Origin: Corynebacterium sp. P3-F1
GTDB lineage: Bacteria > Actinomycetota > Actinomycetes > Mycobacteriales > Mycobacteriaceae
Direction: 5' to 3'
Length of the DNA stretch: 64,000 nt
Assembly: GCF_030503635.1 (NCBI RefSeq)
Contig: NZ_CP129965.1
Location: forward strand, 868,001-932,000
Under the pieces are notes generated by a model that was not told the origin of the DNA, searched no databases, and was given only the letters and a program-made list of their open reading frames with translations. Shown here piece by piece: positions 8,100-21,170 of this stretch (position 1 is its first letter; every line of letters begins with the position of its first letter). Position numbers and translations under genes: made by a program.

Positions 8100-8417
8100 A
8101 TGCCTAGGAAGTTCAGTGACGAGTTCAAGGACAAGGCGGTGCGGTTAGCCGAGGAGCTCGTTGAGCTTGAGGGGTGCTCGAAGTGGGCGGCGGCGGAGGA
8201 GATCGGCGAGAAGCTCGGTGTCTCGGCGCACACGCTCAACAACTGGTTGAAACCTGTCAAAGCGTCCCCCGACGTTCAGCGGAGCACTGGCGAGTCGGTC
8301 GACGACGAACTGAAGCGTCTGCGGCAAGAGAACAAAGAGCTGCGCAGGGCAAACGAGATCTTGAAGACCGCTTCAGCTTTTTTCGCAGCGGAACTCGACC
8401 GTCCCACCAGAAGATGA
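8100..8417 (+). CDS. IS3-family transposase OrfA
   Basis: DNA-binding part of the transposase, 105 residues. It has an N-terminal helix-turn-helix (about 1-55) and a C-terminal leucine-zipper-like segment, DDELKRLRQENKELRRANEIL, at about 69-89, both typical of OrfA. GAGGAGG lies nine bases before the ATG. The slippery heptamer TTTTTTC at 8378-8384 sits in the frame T-TTT-TTC; a -1 shift there joins orfA to orfB and would give the OrfAB transposase. Without the shift the product ends at 8417 and usually acts as an inhibitor. Confidence 0.92.
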   Translation: MPRKFSDEFKDKAVRLAEELVELEGCSKWAAAEEIGEKLGVSAHTLNNWLKPVKASPDVQRSTGESVDDELKRLRQENKELRRANEILKTASAFFAAELDRPTRR

Positions 8418-9328
8418 TCGAATACATCGACACGTATCGCGATCGCTTCGGGGTCGAGGCCATCTGTCGCACGTTAAGGCAGACAGAATGTGGGTTTATC
8501 ACCTCTCGTGGCTACCGAGCAGCGAAAACACGAGCCCCGTCGGCCAGGAGCTTGTCAGACGCGCTGCTTATCCCCGAATTGGTGAAAGTCTTCGAGGACA
8601 ACTTCAGCGTGTACGGGGTACGCAAGATGTGGAAGGCCATGCAGCGCGCCGGCTGGGACATCGGTCGTGATCAGACGGCACGGTTGATGAAACTCGCCGG
8701 CATCCAAGGCCGCAGAAGGGGCCGCACTCCGATCACAACGCTTCGGGCTGATGTCCCGGATTGTCGTCCTGATCTGGTCAATCGTGACTTCACCGCGTCA
8801 GCGCCGCACCGGCTGTGGGTCGCTGACATCACCTACGTGCGTACCCTGTCGGGGTTTGCGTACACCGCGTTCATCACCGATGCGTACTCCCGCAAGATTG
8901 TCGGGGTTGCCACCAGGGCGAGCATGCGCACCGATGAGCTGCCTCTTGAGGCTTTTGAGCATGCTCTTTATCACGCAGGTGATCTCCGTGCTGAAGGACT
9001 TGTCCATCACAGCGATCGCGGCTCGCAGTACGTGTCCATTCGTTACAGTGAGGCGCTTGCTCACGCTGGGATTGATCCGTCCGTTGGCACCGTCGGCGAT
9101 TCCTACGACAACGCGTTGGCGGAAACGGTCAACGGTCTATACAAGACCGAGCTGATCTATCCCCACCGGCCGTGGGCGTCGGTTGGGGAAGTCGAGATCG
9201 CGACCCTTCGCTGGGTGTACTGGTGGAATAACCATCGCCTGCACGAGTCATTGGGATACATCACTCCACAAGAGATGGAAGACGCCTACTATCAACAATC
9301 ACACGCCCACCCGTTGGGCGTTCAATAA
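8414..9328 (+). CDS. IS3-family transposase OrfB (DDE integrase domain)
   Basis: Catalytic half of the transposase, 304 residues if counted from the ATG at 8414. In practice it is made mainly as an OrfAB fusion by the -1 frameshift at 8378-8384. The DDE residues are visible in WVADITYV, HHSDRGSQY and NALAETVNGLYKTEL. An HTH_21-like segment (IDTYRDRFGVEAICRTL) precedes the rve domain, and the C-terminal WWNNHRLHESLGY is standard. The frame is undamaged. Confidence 0.93.
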   Translation: MIEYIDTYRDRFGVEAICRTLRQTECGFITSRGYRAAKTRAPSARSLSDALLIPELVKVFEDNFSVYGVRKMWKAMQRAGWDIGRDQTARLMKLAGIQGRRRGRTPITTLRADVPDCRPDLVNRDFTASAPHRLWVADITYVRTLSGFAYTAFITDAYSRKIVGVATRASMRTDELPLEAFEHALYHAGDLRAEGLVHHSDRGSQYVSIRYSEALAHAGIDPSVGTVGDSYDNALAETVNGLYKTELIYPHRPWASVGEVEIATLRWVYWWNNHRLHESLGYITPQEMEDAYYQQSHAHPLGVQ

Positions 9329-9353
9329 GCGGAACGAAAACCAGGACGCTTCA

Positions 9354-9676
9354 GGAACGCCCAGCCCAGCAGCAGGCCGGCAGCCACACCGAGCAGCGCA
9401 CCGAACACTGCGATCTGCACCGACTCGAAAATGATCATCGTGCGGACCTGCCCGCGCTGCGTGCCTACCGCACGCAGCATCCCGATCTCCTAGCGGCGCT
9501 CGATCACCGACAGCGTAAGGGTGTTCACAATGCCCAGGATCGCGATCGCCACCGCCAGCGACAACAGCGCGTACAGGATGTTGAGCATTTGCTTGACCAT
9601 CTGCAGCGCTTCCCCGCCGACCTCCTCCGAAGAGCGGACCTGCACCACGATGTCGTCGTGCACCGCATCCTGCGGC
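9354..9676 (-). pseudogene. Middle piece of a decayed FtsX/MacB-type ABC permease
   Basis: Minus-strand frame with NILYALLSLAVAIAILGIVN and, after a nonsense codon, EIGMLRAVGTQRGQVR, the classic FtsX-family core. In working relatives the core reads ERRQEIGMLRAVG; here the Gln/Glu codon is TAG (9490-9492). At its left edge the frame runs into the IS element and resumes at 8050. At its upstream end it is joined out of frame to an ABC ATPase start. Three independent lesions make this a clear pseudogene. Confidence 0.87.
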
Positions 9677-9824
9677 GAAACTCGTAGCTGACACCATCCA
9701 ACGCTCTCACCTGCGTCCCGCCAGAACCATAGGCCTTCACCACAGTCACCGCTCGCGCCGCAGCGGTTTTCGTCTTATCGACGCCCCCTACTACCCCCTC
9801 CTCCGACGCCGAATGCCCGCCCAT
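9677..9824 (-). pseudogene. N-terminal stub of a MacB-like ABC ATPase
   Basis: From an ATG at 9824, with AAAGGAG upstream, the frame reads RAVTVVKAYGSGGTQVRALDGVSYEF, the N-terminus of a lipoprotein/antimicrobial-peptide-export type ATPase. It then breaks before the Walker A motif. The rest of the ATPase and the first part of the permease are deleted. What remains is fused out of frame to the permease core. The start signals still look usable, so a short peptide could be made. Confidence 0.8.
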
Positions 9825-9962
9825 TGTCCCACTCCTTTAGCTCTGGATGCATCTGTTCAACCTGGCTAAATCCACGCAGACTTAGAAGCCTACTGAAACG
9901 TGTGGGCGTCGAGCTCTGCCTGCACCCGATGCGCCGACGAGCAAAGCGCCAGAAACACGAAA

Positions 9963-9997
9963 ACCGGTCACTGTCCGTTGATCGGGTGGTGACCGGT
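9963..9997 (-). terminator. Terminator of the rRNA operon
   Basis: Perfect 9-bp stem ACCGGTCAC / GTGACCGGT followed on the minus strand by TTTCGTGTTTC. It lies directly downstream of the 5S gene. Confidence 0.75.
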
Positions 9998-10012
9998 GTA
10001 TGTGTGAAGTTT

Positions 10013-10133
10013 TTGGTCGGCGGTAACTTACTCTCCCACACCCTCCCGGGTGCAGTACCATCAGCGCGGGTGGGCTTAGCTTCCGGGTTCGGAATGGGTC
10101 CGGGCGTTTCCCCACCGCTATCAACCACCGACA
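10013..10133 (-). rRNA. rrf: 5S ribosomal RNA
   Basis: Third gene of the rRNA operon. The minus strand reads GGTTGATAGCGGTGGGGAAA near the 5' end, ATTCCGAACCCGGAAGCTAA in the middle, and GGGAGAGTAAGTTACCGCCG near the 3' end. These are standard actinobacterial 5S landmarks, with the ends pairing. Boundaries are good to a few bases. Confidence 0.95.
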
Positions 10134-10304
10134 CACCTTTGGGGTTTGTCGTCATGGTCGCACCACGTGGGTGTGGTGCGGGTGTATGTAGTTTTTTTGG
10201 GTGGCCACACAGTGTGTGTGTGGTGTGTCAGATACTGCATAGTGGACGCGGGTAGACGTTTTTGTCTGTGTTTTTTGTGTTGTGCCCTAGGTTGGGTGCA
10301 CGTT
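10134..10304 (-). other. 23S-5S spacer with half of the pre-23S processing stem
   Basis: Holds no tRNA and no gene. At 10221-10256 it carries a segment complementary to 13428-13460 in the 16S-23S spacer; for example GTGGACGCG occurs on the plus strand here and on the minus strand there. The two halves flank 23S and would form the long helix cut by RNase III. Confidence 0.6.
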
Positions 10305-15276
<4,972 letters not shown>

Positions 15277-15590
15277 GTTTCAACAAAACCAGTGAAACAG
15301 GCCGTGAAAAGCCCAAAACCCAACCAAAACAAACCACACCACACAACACAACAAAAACCCATCGCATCATGCAGCCTGGCAATCCAAAAATTACTAGAAC
15401 AAACCCACAAAAGGGTCCATCCACATTGCCACCCCCTCCGACGAGGAGAAAAGAGCAACAACAAACATCCAATCAGCCAATGCAACCAACCAGAACAGTG
15501 TCATCCCATCAATGGTTCAAACAACACCGACCAGCACACACCAAAAAGTGCACAAACAGCCACACAAACCAACCAGACAAAAACAATTGG

Positions 15591-15612
15591 CACACTATCG
15601 AGTTCTCACACA
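15591..15612 (-). promoter_or_regulatory. boxA-like antitermination site in the rrn leader
   Basis: The RNA strand reads TGTGTGAGAACTCGATAGTG, close to the copy in the 16S-23S spacer (13439-13458). Conserved boxA regions like this recruit Nus factors in actinobacterial rRNA operons. Confidence 0.6.
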
Positions 15613-15671
15613 ACACACGCACACCCAACAACAAACGGCAACAACCGCTCACCATCAAAGAGGCTTAAACG

Positions 15672-15699
15672 ACCCTACACACACCCACACACCAAACAA
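15672..15699 (-). promoter_or_regulatory. rrn promoter candidate, proximal
   Basis: Minus strand: TTGTTT (15694-15699), 16-base spacer, TAGGGT (15672-15677). The GT-rich spacer resembles that of the distal candidate. Confidence 0.4.
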
Positions 15700-15810
15700 A
15701 ATCGCCCAATGCGCAGTGAACAAAAAGGATCCGCCAACACTCGTTTTCCTACCGCCAACTCACCAGAACCACAATCCAGCGGGGCGCTGTCGGTCGCGCT
15801 GACTCGAATA

Positions 15811-15840
15811 AACCTACACACACACCACACAACAACACAA
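15811..15840 (-). promoter_or_regulatory. rrn promoter candidate, distal
   Basis: Minus strand: TTGTGT (15835-15840), 18-base spacer, TAGGTT (15811-15816). Tandem promoters are usual for rRNA operons, but neither candidate is a strong consensus match. Confidence 0.4.
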
Positions 15841-15933
15841 ACCCGCAGGCCACGGTAGCTTTTAAGGGGCGGGTTTTAGGGCTATGCGGTAACGTCGATA
15901 AGCGAAAGCCGCATTTTCCGCCTCTGATCTGGG

Positions 15934-17187
15934 CTAACGCACACGCTCGACGTGCGCCCCCAAAGCGTTGAGTTGCTCCACAAAGTGCGGATAACCTCGA
16001 TCAATGTGCTCCACATCGTGAACGACAGTTTCGCCGTCCGCAACGAGCCCCGCAAGCACCAACCCAGCGCCCGCACGAATATCGGACGACCACACATCCG
16101 TCGAGGACAATTGATCCACACCGCGCAACATCACGTGATGCCCGTCCACCGTCGCGTCCGCGCCCAAACGAAGCATCTCGTCAACAAAGCGAAAACGCGA
16201 CTCGAAAACGTTCTCCGTGATCACCGACGTGCCTTCCGCAATCGCGGCCAGCCCGATCGCCATTGGCTGCAAGTCCGTCGGGAACCCCGGGAACGGCAGC
16301 GTCTGATAATCCACAGCCTGCGGGCGCCCGTCCATCCGCACACGGAAACCCTGTTCGAACGTCTCCACATTCGCGCCGGCATTCTTCAATTTCGCCAGCG
16401 CCAGATGCAAATGCCGCGGCGCAATCCCCCCAACCGTCACGTCGCCGCGCGTCATCGCCGCCGCGTACGCCCACGTACCAGCAACAATCCGGTCACCGAC
16501 CACCGTGTGCTCCGTGGGGTGCAGCTTATCGACGCCATCGATCGTCACCGTCGACGTACCCGCTCCCTGAATCTGCGCTCCCATCGAATTCAGCATGTCG
16601 CACAGATCAACAATCTCCGGCTCACGCGCCGCGTTGTCCAGCACCGTGCGCCCCTCCGCCAACACCGCCGCCGTGAGAATATTCTCCGTTGCACCGACCG
16701 ACGGAAAGTCCAAATCGACCTTCGCGCCCGTCAACCTCTCAGCCCGGGCAACCACCGCGCCGTGCTCAATGTGAGTCCGGGCACCGAGCTTCTCCAACCC
16801 CGACTGGTGCATATCTAACGGCCGTGAACCGATAGCGTCGCCCCCCGGCAACGCTACAACCGCCTCACCGCAACGGGCAGTCAAAGGCCCCAGCACAGCT
16901 ACCGACGCACGGAACTGCCGCACCGCATCGAAATCCGCCCGCGACGACACAGACGCCGGAGTGTGAATACGCACCACCGTACCCTCAATGTCCACCTCGC
17001 AGCCCAAGCCCTCCAGGACTTTCTGCATCAGAGGAACATCCAGAATCTCAGGGCAGTTGTTCAACGTCGTCGTGCCCTCCGCCAGCAACGCTGCCGCCAT
17101 CAGCTTGAGCACGCTGTTTTTCGCACCCGCAACCCGGACCGAGCCCTGAAGACGCGTACCACCTTGAACCACAAAACGCTCTCTCAC
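15934..17187 (-). CDS. murA: UDP-N-acetylglucosamine 1-carboxyvinyltransferase, Asp117 form
   Basis: First committed step of peptidoglycan synthesis: transfers enolpyruvate from PEP to UDP-GlcNAc. The 417-residue protein is an EPSP-synthase-fold enzyme with the GAKNS loop at 21-25 and the active-site loop [15 protein letters not shown]. Residue 117 there is Asp, where E. coli MurA has the Cys that fosfomycin alkylates. Mycobacteria also carry Asp, and it confers intrinsic fosfomycin resistance. The GTG at 17187 is chosen because TACCCT lies seven bases upstream (leaderless type) and the family alignment begins there. The open frame back to 17394 is rejected. Confidence 0.95.
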   Translation of the reverse strand: MRERFVVQGGTRLQGSVRVAGAKNSVLKLMAAALLAEGTTTLNNCPEILDVPLMQKVLEGLGCEVDIEGTVVRIHTPASVSSRADFDAVRQFRASVAVLGPLTARCGEAVVALPGGDAIGSRPLDMHQSGLEKLGARTHIEHGAVVARAERLTGAKVDLDFPSVGATENILTAAVLAEGRTVLDNAAREPEIVDLCDMLNSMGAQIQGAGTSTVTIDGVDKLHPTEHTVVGDRIVAGTWAYAAAMTRGDVTVGGIAPRHLHLALAKLKNAGANVETFEQGFRVRMDGRPQAVDYQTLPFPGFPTDLQPMAIGLAAIAEGTSVITENVFESRFRFVDEMLRLGADATVDGHHVMLRGVDQLSSTDVWSSDIRAGAGLVLAGLVADGETVVHDVEHIDRGYPHFVEQLNALGAHVERVR

Positions 17188-17380
17188 GCCCACCAGGGTA
17201 ATGAAAATTCGCCAGCGGATGCGACGCCTCGCGCGATCCCGGCCACGTCTGCGTGAGCTCTCGCCGCGCGGCGATGAGCCCTTGCGCGCTCCTTCCAGCA
17301 TGGCGTGCCTTGCCTCGCGAGCGCACCCCGCACGACCACCATGCGCGCCTAGCGCGCTCAGCTCCCGTTCGCCACAGCCG

Positions 17381-18220
17381 TTACGGCAAAGCACCGATCC
17401 GGCGGGCCGCGTTCACGGCCTCGTACCGGGTGTGCGCCCCCAGCTTGCGCATCACGCTGCGCAGATACGATTTAACCGTCTCGGCGCCAATGCCCATCTC
17501 CTCTGCGGCCTCGACGTTCGTGTGGCCAAGCGCAACACACGACAACACGTCGATCTCACGCGCCGACAGCTTCGTCGACTGCTTGACGCGCACGGGCGAC
17601 ACCATCTGGTCGCACAGCTGCTCCAGCTCTTTGCGCAGATCCTCGTCTTCCACCCGATTCGCGAGCATGCGCAGCTTCGAGTGCGTCGCGCGGATCTGCT
17701 CCCACTCCGCGCCGTTCATCACGCGCCCCGCCTTGGCGGTGCCCTTACCGCCTTCGACCCGCCGCAACGCCGAATTCACTGCCAAGTCCTGCTCCAGTGT
17801 GCGAGCAGTCATGGTGACCTCCTCGATGACCTTGTCCCCCAGGCGAACCGGCGAATGGACGCCCACGTAGAGCACCCCTCGAATCTCACGCTGCACGATC
17901 ACGGGAACTGCCACCACCGAGTGCAGACCTTCGTCCTGGATCACCGTGTCATACTCGTGCGAAATGACGTTCGCCCGCGTGTAGTCCGACACACCGACAG
18001 CACGCCGAGTTCCCACCACACGTCCACCGACACCGTGGTTCGGCTCGATCACGAGGTTCTGAAGAGCAGGCGTGCGCAATCCGATCCATTGAGTGATTTG
18101 GAGCCGGTTATCCGCCAGCAATGTGCCGTACATCGCCACTGGGATTCCCGTCGCGGTCTTCAGCGACGTGAGCGAAGCGCGGATAGCGTCGTCATCGTCT
18201 TTGACCCGTTGCGAATCCAT
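17381..18220 (-). CDS. ramA: LuxR-type transcriptional regulator, RamA-like
   Basis: DNA-binding regulator of 279 residues. An N-terminal GAF-like region (about 10-150) is followed by a charged linker and a C-terminal LuxR helix-turn-helix at about 215-275 ([26 protein letters not shown]). Size, domain order and the position between murA and cysK match C. glutamicum RamA, which activates acetate and other carbon-metabolism genes; the assignment rests partly on remembered synteny. AAGGAG precedes the ATG by eight bases. It ends 193 bases before the murA start. Confidence 0.85.
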   Translation of the reverse strand: MDSQRVKDDDDAIRASLTSLKTATGIPVAMYGTLLADNRLQITQWIGLRTPALQNLVIEPNHGVGGRVVGTRRAVGVSDYTRANVISHEYDTVIQDEGLHSVVAVPVIVQREIRGVLYVGVHSPVRLGDKVIEEVTMTARTLEQDLAVNSALRRVEGGKGTAKAGRVMNGAEWEQIRATHSKLRMLANRVEDEDLRKELEQLCDQMVSPVRVKQSTKLSAREIDVLSCVALGHTNVEAAEEMGIGAETVKSYLRSVMRKLGAHTRYEAVNAARRIGALP

Positions 18221-18606
18221 ACAAAGCTCCTTACAGGATGCCCCCGTTAGAGTGTCCCCACGGCGGCCGAAATCTGTCTCTGCGGTACAGGTAGGACCAT
18301 ACTAACGCGCCTGCGGGGGTAGCAAAACCATTGACCAGGCCACAGAACTATCATCGCGGGCGCCCGAACCGCCCCGAACCCCCAGAGTCAACTACCCCCG
18401 ATGGCGAGAACTCAGGCAATCGCACGTAAACACCCCAAACCATGCGGTACACCATTGTTGGACAACTCGGTCTAGATTTGCGGCGTTGATCGTGTACCAT
18501 TGGGTCCGTACGCGGAAAAGCACGAGCTTTCCGCCGAACACAACCGCACCACAGCCGAGGCCACGGCCAGAGCTGAACCGCGGCAAACGAACTTCAAGGA
18601 GAGACA
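18221..18606. other. ramA-cysK divergent intergenic region
   Basis: 386 bases holding the promoters of both genes. I see a McbR-like operator at 18459-18474 and a good ribosome-binding site (AAGGAGAGACA) before cysK. No supported small gene. Confidence 0.6.
18459..18474. promoter_or_regulatory. McbR-like operator upstream of cysK
   Basis: TGGAC-AACTCG-GTCTA differs at one base from TAGAC-N6-GTCTA, the site for the C. glutamicum sulfur-metabolism repressor McbR as I recall it. It lies 133 bases before the cysK start and suggests repression of cysteine synthesis when sulfur amino acids are plentiful. Confidence 0.55.
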
Positions 18607-19551
18607 ATGGGAAACGTTTACAGCAACATTCTCGACACTATCGGCGGCACCCCGCTCGTCGAGCTGAAGGGCATCACCGAGGGCACCGACGCAGCTAACG
18701 CACGCGTCCTGGGCAAGCTCGAGTACTTCAATCCGGCTAACTCCGTCAAGGACCGCATCGGCCGCGCAATTATCGACGCAGCCGAGGCCTCCGGCGAACT
18801 CAAGCCCGGCGGCACCATCGTCGAGGCGACCTCCGGCAACACCGGCATCGCGCTCGCACTGGTTGGTGCAGCTCGAGGATACAAAGTCATCCTGACCATG
18901 CCGGAGACCATGTCCGTCGAGCGCCGCGTCATCCTCCGCGCATACGGCGCACAGATCGAGCTCACCCCCGGTGCCGCCGGCATGAAGGGCGCCGTCGAAA
19001 AGGCGAATGAGATCGTCGAGCAGAACGAGAACGCCATCCTGGCCCGCCAGTTCGAGAACGAGGCCAACCCGAAGGTCCACTACGAGACCACCGGCCCTGA
19101 GCTGTGGAACGACACCGACGGCAAGATCGACATCCTCGTCGCCGGCGTCGGCACAGGCGGCACCATCTCCGGTGCCGGGAAGTACCTGAAGGAGCAGAAC
19201 CCGGACATCAAGCTCATCGCTGTCGAGCCGGCTGCCTCCCCGCTGCTTTCCGAGGGCCAGGCAGGCCCGCACAAGATCCAGGGCCTCGGCGCCAACTTCG
19301 TCCCGGGCACCCTGAACCGCGAGATCGTCGACGAGGTCATCACCGTCTCCAACGAGGACGCAGTGGCCACCTCCCGCGAACTTGCACGCAAGGACGCTGT
19401 CCTGGGCGGCATCTCCACCGGCGCGAACGTGAAGGCTGCCCTCGAGGTCGCTTCCCGCCCGGAGAACGCCGGCAAGACCATCGCCACCATCGTCTGCGAC
19501 TTCGGCGAGCGCTACATCTCCACCATCCTCTACGAAGACATCCGCGACTAA
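18607..19551 (+). CDS. cysK: Cysteine synthase (O-acetylserine sulfhydrylase)
   Basis: PLP enzyme that makes cysteine from O-acetylserine and sulfide. The 314-residue protein has the cofactor lysine in NSVKDRIG (Lys48), the substrate-binding loop TSGNTG at 75-80, and the phosphate-cup glycines in GTGGTISGAGKYL. AAGGAGAGACA precedes the ATG. cysE follows about 110 bases downstream, after a terminator hairpin, so the two are neighbours with separate promoters. Confidence 0.96.
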   Translation: MGNVYSNILDTIGGTPLVELKGITEGTDAANARVLGKLEYFNPANSVKDRIGRAIIDAAEASGELKPGGTIVEATSGNTGIALALVGAARGYKVILTMPETMSVERRVILRAYGAQIELTPGAAGMKGAVEKANEIVEQNENAILARQFENEANPKVHYETTGPELWNDTDGKIDILVAGVGTGGTISGAGKYLKEQNPDIKLIAVEPAASPLLSEGQAGPHKIQGLGANFVPGTLNREIVDEVITVSNEDAVATSRELARKDAVLGGISTGANVKAALEVASRPENAGKTIATIVCDFGERYISTILYEDIRD

Positions 19552-19575
19552 GCACATCGCGCTTTTCGACGTCTC

Positions 19576-19622
19576 CCCCTCCCGCTGAATTCAAACCTTC
19601 AGCGAGAGGGGTTGCTGTTTTT
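19576..19622 (+). terminator. Terminator of cysK
   Basis: Inverted repeat CCCTCCCGCTGAA / TTCAGCGAGAGGG with one mismatch and a short loop, followed by TTGCTGTTTTT. Confidence 0.8.
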
Positions 19623-19638
19623 GGCGCTGTTAGACTAC

Positions 19639-19672
19639 GCCCATGCTGAAGGTGAGCCCATGCTGAAGGTGA
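19639..19672 (+). repeat. 17-bp perfect tandem duplication over the cysE start
   Basis: GCCCATGCTGAAGGTGA occurs twice in direct succession (19639-19655 and 19656-19672). Each copy contains an ATG. The first ATG (19643), six bases after a TAGACT -10, is out of frame with cysE and reads MLKVSPC then TGA; the second (19660) starts cysE. Confidence 0.95.
19643..19666 (+). CDS. Seven-codon upstream frame overlapping the cysE start
   Basis: Begins exactly where a leaderless transcript from TAGACT (19631-19636) would start. It encodes MLKVSPC and stops at 19664-19666, inside the cysE start region, so the stop overlaps codons 2-3 of cysE. The last sense codon is Cys. It arises from the 17-bp duplication. 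Whether it is translated is unknown. It could couple translation to cysE or respond to cysteine supply. Confidence 0.4.
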   Translation: MLKVSPC

Positions 19673-20250
19673 TCAGGACCATTCGTGAGGATCTCGCGAA
19701 CGCCCGTGAGCACGATCCCGCCGCCCGCGGCGATCTCGAGAACGCCCTCGTTTATTCGGGCTTGCACGCGATCTGGATGCACCGCATTAGCCATGCGCTT
19801 TGGGTGAGGGAGATCAAAGGCCCCGCCCGTATTCTGGCTCAGGTCACCCGTTTCCTCACTGGCGTGGAGATTCACCCGGGTGCCACCATCGGCCGGCGCT
19901 TCTTCATCGACCACGGAATGGGCATCGTCATCGGCGAGACCGCCGAAATTGGAGATGGTGTCATGCTCTACCACGGGGTGACTCTCGGCGGCCAAGTCCT
20001 TACCCAGACGAAACGCCACCCCACCATCGGTGACAATGTCACCATCGGCGCCGGCGCGAAGGTGCTCGGACCGATCATTATCGGCGAAGGTTCGGCCGTC
20101 GGTGCTAACGCCGTCGTGACAAAGGACGTTCCGGCGAACTGCATAGCCATCGGTATTCCCGCCAAGTGCCGCCCGCGCAAGAGCGATGAGCGCAAGCACC
20201 TCGTCGATCCGGACGCCTACGTCAGCGAAGACAACAACTACGTCATTTAA
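19660..20250 (+). CDS. cysE: Serine O-acetyltransferase
   Basis: Makes O-acetylserine from serine and acetyl-CoA, the substrate of CysK. The 196-residue protein has a short N-terminal helical part and a left-handed beta-helix of hexapeptide repeats ([27 protein letters not shown] onward, described by position about 78-165). DH in FIDHGMG supplies the catalytic pair. This is the short CysE form. The ATG at 19660 follows AAGGTGAG, which the duplication created. The pre-duplication start was probably the leaderless ATG at 19643. Confidence 0.94.
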   Translation: MLKVIRTIREDLANAREHDPAARGDLENALVYSGLHAIWMHRISHALWVREIKGPARILAQVTRFLTGVEIHPGATIGRRFFIDHGMGIVIGETAEIGDGVMLYHGVTLGGQVLTQTKRHPTIGDNVTIGAGAKVLGPIIIGEGSAVGANAVVTKDVPANCIAIGIPAKCRPRKSDERKHLVDPDAYVSEDNNYVI

Positions 20251-20295
20251 GGCCAGCGGGCATCCACGTCTGTCGCCCGCTAGACCCAGCACGTG

Positions 20296-20586
20296 CTACG
20301 CGACGAGGTCTTTGTACTCCTCATTCTTCTGCACAAAGTGCTCAACTGCAGAGCACGTCGGGATGATCTTCTTGCCGGTGGCTCGAGTGTCGTCGAGCGC
20401 CGCCTGCACCAGCTTTCCGGACAGACCTTGCCCGCGGAACTGCGGATCGATCACGGTGTGGTTGAAATCCCGGGTACCAGCATCCACTTCGCGGTAGTCC
20501 GCGAAGCCTGCCTGCTCCCCGTTCACCGTGATGACGTAGCGGCGGTCCGCTCCCTGGTGCTCGACGTTCACATTCTGCTCAGCCAT
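20296..20586 (-). CDS. Small GCN5-related N-acetyltransferase (YidJ/COG2388 type)
   Basis: Stand-alone mini-GNAT of 96 residues with the fold reduced to its core: a beta-hairpin (YVITVNGEQAGFADY), then HTVIDPQFRGQGLSGKLV, where the R-G-Q-G-L segment binds acetyl-CoA, and a C-terminal IIPTCSAVEHFV with a conserved Cys. AAGGAG lies before the ATG at 20586; the open frame back to 20895 runs through two tRNA genes and is rejected. The substrate is unknown. C. glutamicum has a similar gene after cysE as I recall. Confidence 0.85.
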   Translation of the reverse strand: MAEQNVNVEHQGADRRYVITVNGEQAGFADYREVDAGTRDFNHTVIDPQFRGQGLSGKLVQAALDDTRATGKKIIPTCSAVEHFVQKNEEYKDLVA

Positions 20587-20650
20587 ATCTATCTCCTTCG
20601 AAGTTCCGGGACATATTCCGGATCGAGTTTCGGAGCCACCCATCATATGC

Positions 20651-20685
20651 AAAAAGTCCCCCCGCAACTGCGGAAGGACTTTTCT
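20651..20685 (-). terminator. Terminator of the Asp-Phe tRNA unit
   Basis: On the minus strand AAAAGTCC pairs with GGACTTTTT around an inner CCGCA/TGCGG stem. It is placed six bases after tRNA-Phe. Confidence 0.8.
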
Positions 20686-20690
20686 TGGTG

Positions 20691-20763
20691 TGGCCAGAGC
20701 CAGGATCGAACTGGCGACCCCACACTTTTCAGGCGTGTGCTCTACCAACTGAGCTATCTGGCC
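20691..20763 (-). tRNA. tRNA-Phe (GAA)
   Basis: Cloverleaf of 73 bases. Acceptor GGCCAGA/TCTGGCC, anticodon loop CTGAAAA, T-loop TTCGATC. CCA is not encoded. It is the second gene of an Asp-Phe unit ending in a terminator. Confidence 0.96.
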
Positions 20764-20804
20764 GGAACCGTTCACCGCGCATTGAATACGCAACAACAGT
20801 TCAG

Positions 20805-20878
20805 CGACCCTGACGGGACTTGAACCCGCGACCTCCGCCGTGACAGGGCGGCGCGCTAACCAACTGCGCCACAGGGCC
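20805..20878 (-). tRNA. tRNA-Asp (GTC), copy 1
   Basis: Cloverleaf of 74 bases. Anticodon loop CTGTCAC, stem CCGCC/GGCGG. CCA is not encoded. It is identical to the copy at 22450-22523; identity extends to 77 bases (20804-20880 and 22449-22525). It lies 41 bases upstream of tRNA-Phe. Confidence 0.96.
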
Positions 20879-21170
20879 TTATTCTCTTGTTTCATGCTTT
20901 AACGGAGGTTAATTATCCGCGTCTTGCACGAGTTGATACCTTACACAGAGGGTCCTCAGAGACACAAACCGGCATTAAAACCGCACTTTCTACAGCGTTC
21001 AGCTCCACCGCCCCGACGACCTGAAAAGCCCGAGCTGTCGCTTCCGGGCATGCCTGCGGGGCCGTGGGGCGTGCGTTGCCCCCGGCCGTGCGGCGTGTGT
21101 GTGGTTCTAGTTTCTGCCTCCCGCTGAGTTCCCCTAGATTCTCTTACCCCTGTCAGCGTGTCAGCACTGG
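20879..21170. other. Gap between tRNA-Asp copy 1 and the HNH gene
   Basis: No supported gene. On the minus strand GGATAATTAACC about 40 bases upstream of tRNA-Asp could hold its -10 (GATAAT). The rest is unremarkable. Confidence 0.4.

Larger units (their letters stand above)
8051..9353 (+). mobile_element. IS3-family insertion sequence, intact
   Basis: A 1303-bp element. The terminal inverted repeats start TGAAGTGTCCTGG (left) and TGAAGCGTCCTGG (right, reverse strand) and match at 20 of 23 positions. It carries orfA and orfB in the usual 0/-1 arrangement with a T-TTT-TTC slip site, and both frames are open, so it may still be mobile. It interrupts an ABC permease gene that also carries a nonsense codon and a deletion. 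Confidence 0.93.
15277..15860 (-). other. rRNA operon leader and promoter region
   Basis: About 580 bases rich in A and C on the plus strand, with no supported gene. It holds a boxA-like site (15591-15612, RNA strand TGTGAGAACTCGATAGTG) and at least two promoter candidates upstream. Long open frames here reflect the biased composition. Confidence 0.7.

Noticed and set aside
20587..20895. N-terminal extension of the small acetyltransferase
   Set aside because: It reads through tRNA-Phe and tRNA-Asp and their terminator.
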